A stretch of DNA of 64,000 nt from Bifidobacterium magnum (GTDB taxonomy: Bacteria > Actinomycetota > Actinomycetes > Actinomycetales > Bifidobacteriaceae), in NCBI RefSeq assembly GCF_000741255.1, contig NZ_JGZB01000006.1, positions 41,581 to 105,580 on the forward strand. The letters run 5' to 3'. A program made the position numbers and the translations under genes. This document shows, one piece after another, positions 63,843 to 64,000 of this stretch. Position 1 is the stretch's first letter, and every line of letters begins with the position of its first letter. Under the pieces are notes generated by a model. That model was not told where the DNA came from and did no database searches. It saw only the letters and a list, made by a program, of their open reading frames with translations.

Positions 63843-64000
63843 GGTTGTAACTGTGCTGGTGGTGTTGGACAAGGCGGCCGCTCCCCTCCCGCGCCGTTTT
63901 CTTCCCGTTTATCGCGGGCCGCCCATTGCTCGCCGGCAAGCATCCGCCAGGTCGAGGCCGCCCACACGCGTGCGCGGCGCACGGGGTTCGCGCGTATCGG
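63839..64000 (-). CDS. C-terminal tail of an upstream gene, probably comEC (partial)
   Basis: An open frame enters at the window edge and ends in TGA overlapping the holA ATG (ATGA), so translational coupling is expected. It reads ANPVRRARVWAASTWRMLAG then EQWAARDKREENG and a Pro/Gln-rich end. In actinobacteria comEC directly precedes holA, which suggests the DNA-uptake channel protein. The visible 53 residues are too few and too variable to prove it. Confidence 0.5.
   Translation of the reverse strand, partial: PIRANPVRRARVWAASTWRMLAGEQWAARDKREENGAGGERPPCPTPPAQLQP

Overview
The window reads as a chromosomal segment of an actinobacterium of the Bifidobacteriaceae, most likely Bifidobacterium or a close relative. 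The evidence is moderately high GC with actinobacterial gene order, a fused cmk-der gene, a fused pafB-pafC gene, a eukaryote-type UDP-glucose pyrophosphorylase, an RbpA gene, and a his-trp-lgt type cluster. It is almost entirely housekeeping DNA with a few small accessory patches. All family names come from reading motifs and gene order; no database search was possible.

Layout. 1-1591: 3' end of an McrBC restriction locus, cut by the window edge. 1.7-5.0 kb: a GNAT acetyltransferase, a fructosamine-kinase-like protein, uppP and a PAC2 protein. 5.16-5.62 kb: five tRNA genes (Gly, Cys, Val, Val, Gly). 5.8-14.6 kb: thrS, a phosphatidylinositol(-phosphate) and PIM-type lipid operon (pgsA, acyltransferase, pimA), then yebC-ruvC-ruvA-ruvB-yajC. 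A perfect actinobacterial LexA box lies in front of ruvA. 14.6-20.9 kb: apt, sucC, sucD, a PerM/DUF6350 membrane protein, purH and DUF3017. 20.8-24.9 kb: an aquaporin, an RsuA/RluB pseudouridine synthase and cmk-der. 24.9-33.2 kb: tRNA-Pro, a 58-aa membrane protein, ugpA, pafBC, a small membrane protein, helY, rbpA and a HAD phosphatase.

33.4-40 kb, mostly minus strand: a garA-like FHA gene, DUF881, small basic protein, DUF881, pgsA, hisG, hisE, rpe and lgt. 40-41.3 kb: hisI and hisF, with hisF frameshifted as read and no trp genes present. 41.4-50 kb, minus strand: rlmN, cdsA, frr, pyrH, tsf, rpsB, def and an acyl-CoA synthetase. 50-55.6 kb: an Rv3235-like protein, guaB3, icd, a sugar-binding lipoprotein and an M23 peptidase. 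55.9-59.6 kb is the accessory patch: a putative DNA-binding protein, a small out-of-frame gene pair, a Fic protein carrying its own inhibitory motif, a BLIP/SmpA-like membrane protein and a broken adenine-deaminase-like gene. Three copies of a short repeat surround the Fic genes. 59.6-64 kb, minus strand: tRNA-Asn, tsaD, rimI, tsaB, tsaE, holA (frameshifted as read) and probably the tail of comEC.

Functional themes are translation (thrS, tRNAs, rpsB-tsf-frr, def, rlmN, the t6A genes), envelope lipids (uppP, two CDP-alcohol transferases, cdsA, pimA, lgt), DNA repair (ruvABC with an SOS box, pafBC) and purine/histidine synthesis. I found no CRISPR array, insertion sequence, prophage or large biosynthetic island. 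The best candidates for something little described are the Fic patch at 56.5-58.4 kb, the three-half-site operator at 21.9 kb and the paired DnaA boxes at 50.7 kb. Two single-base homopolymer frameshifts, in hisF and holA, may be sequence errors.
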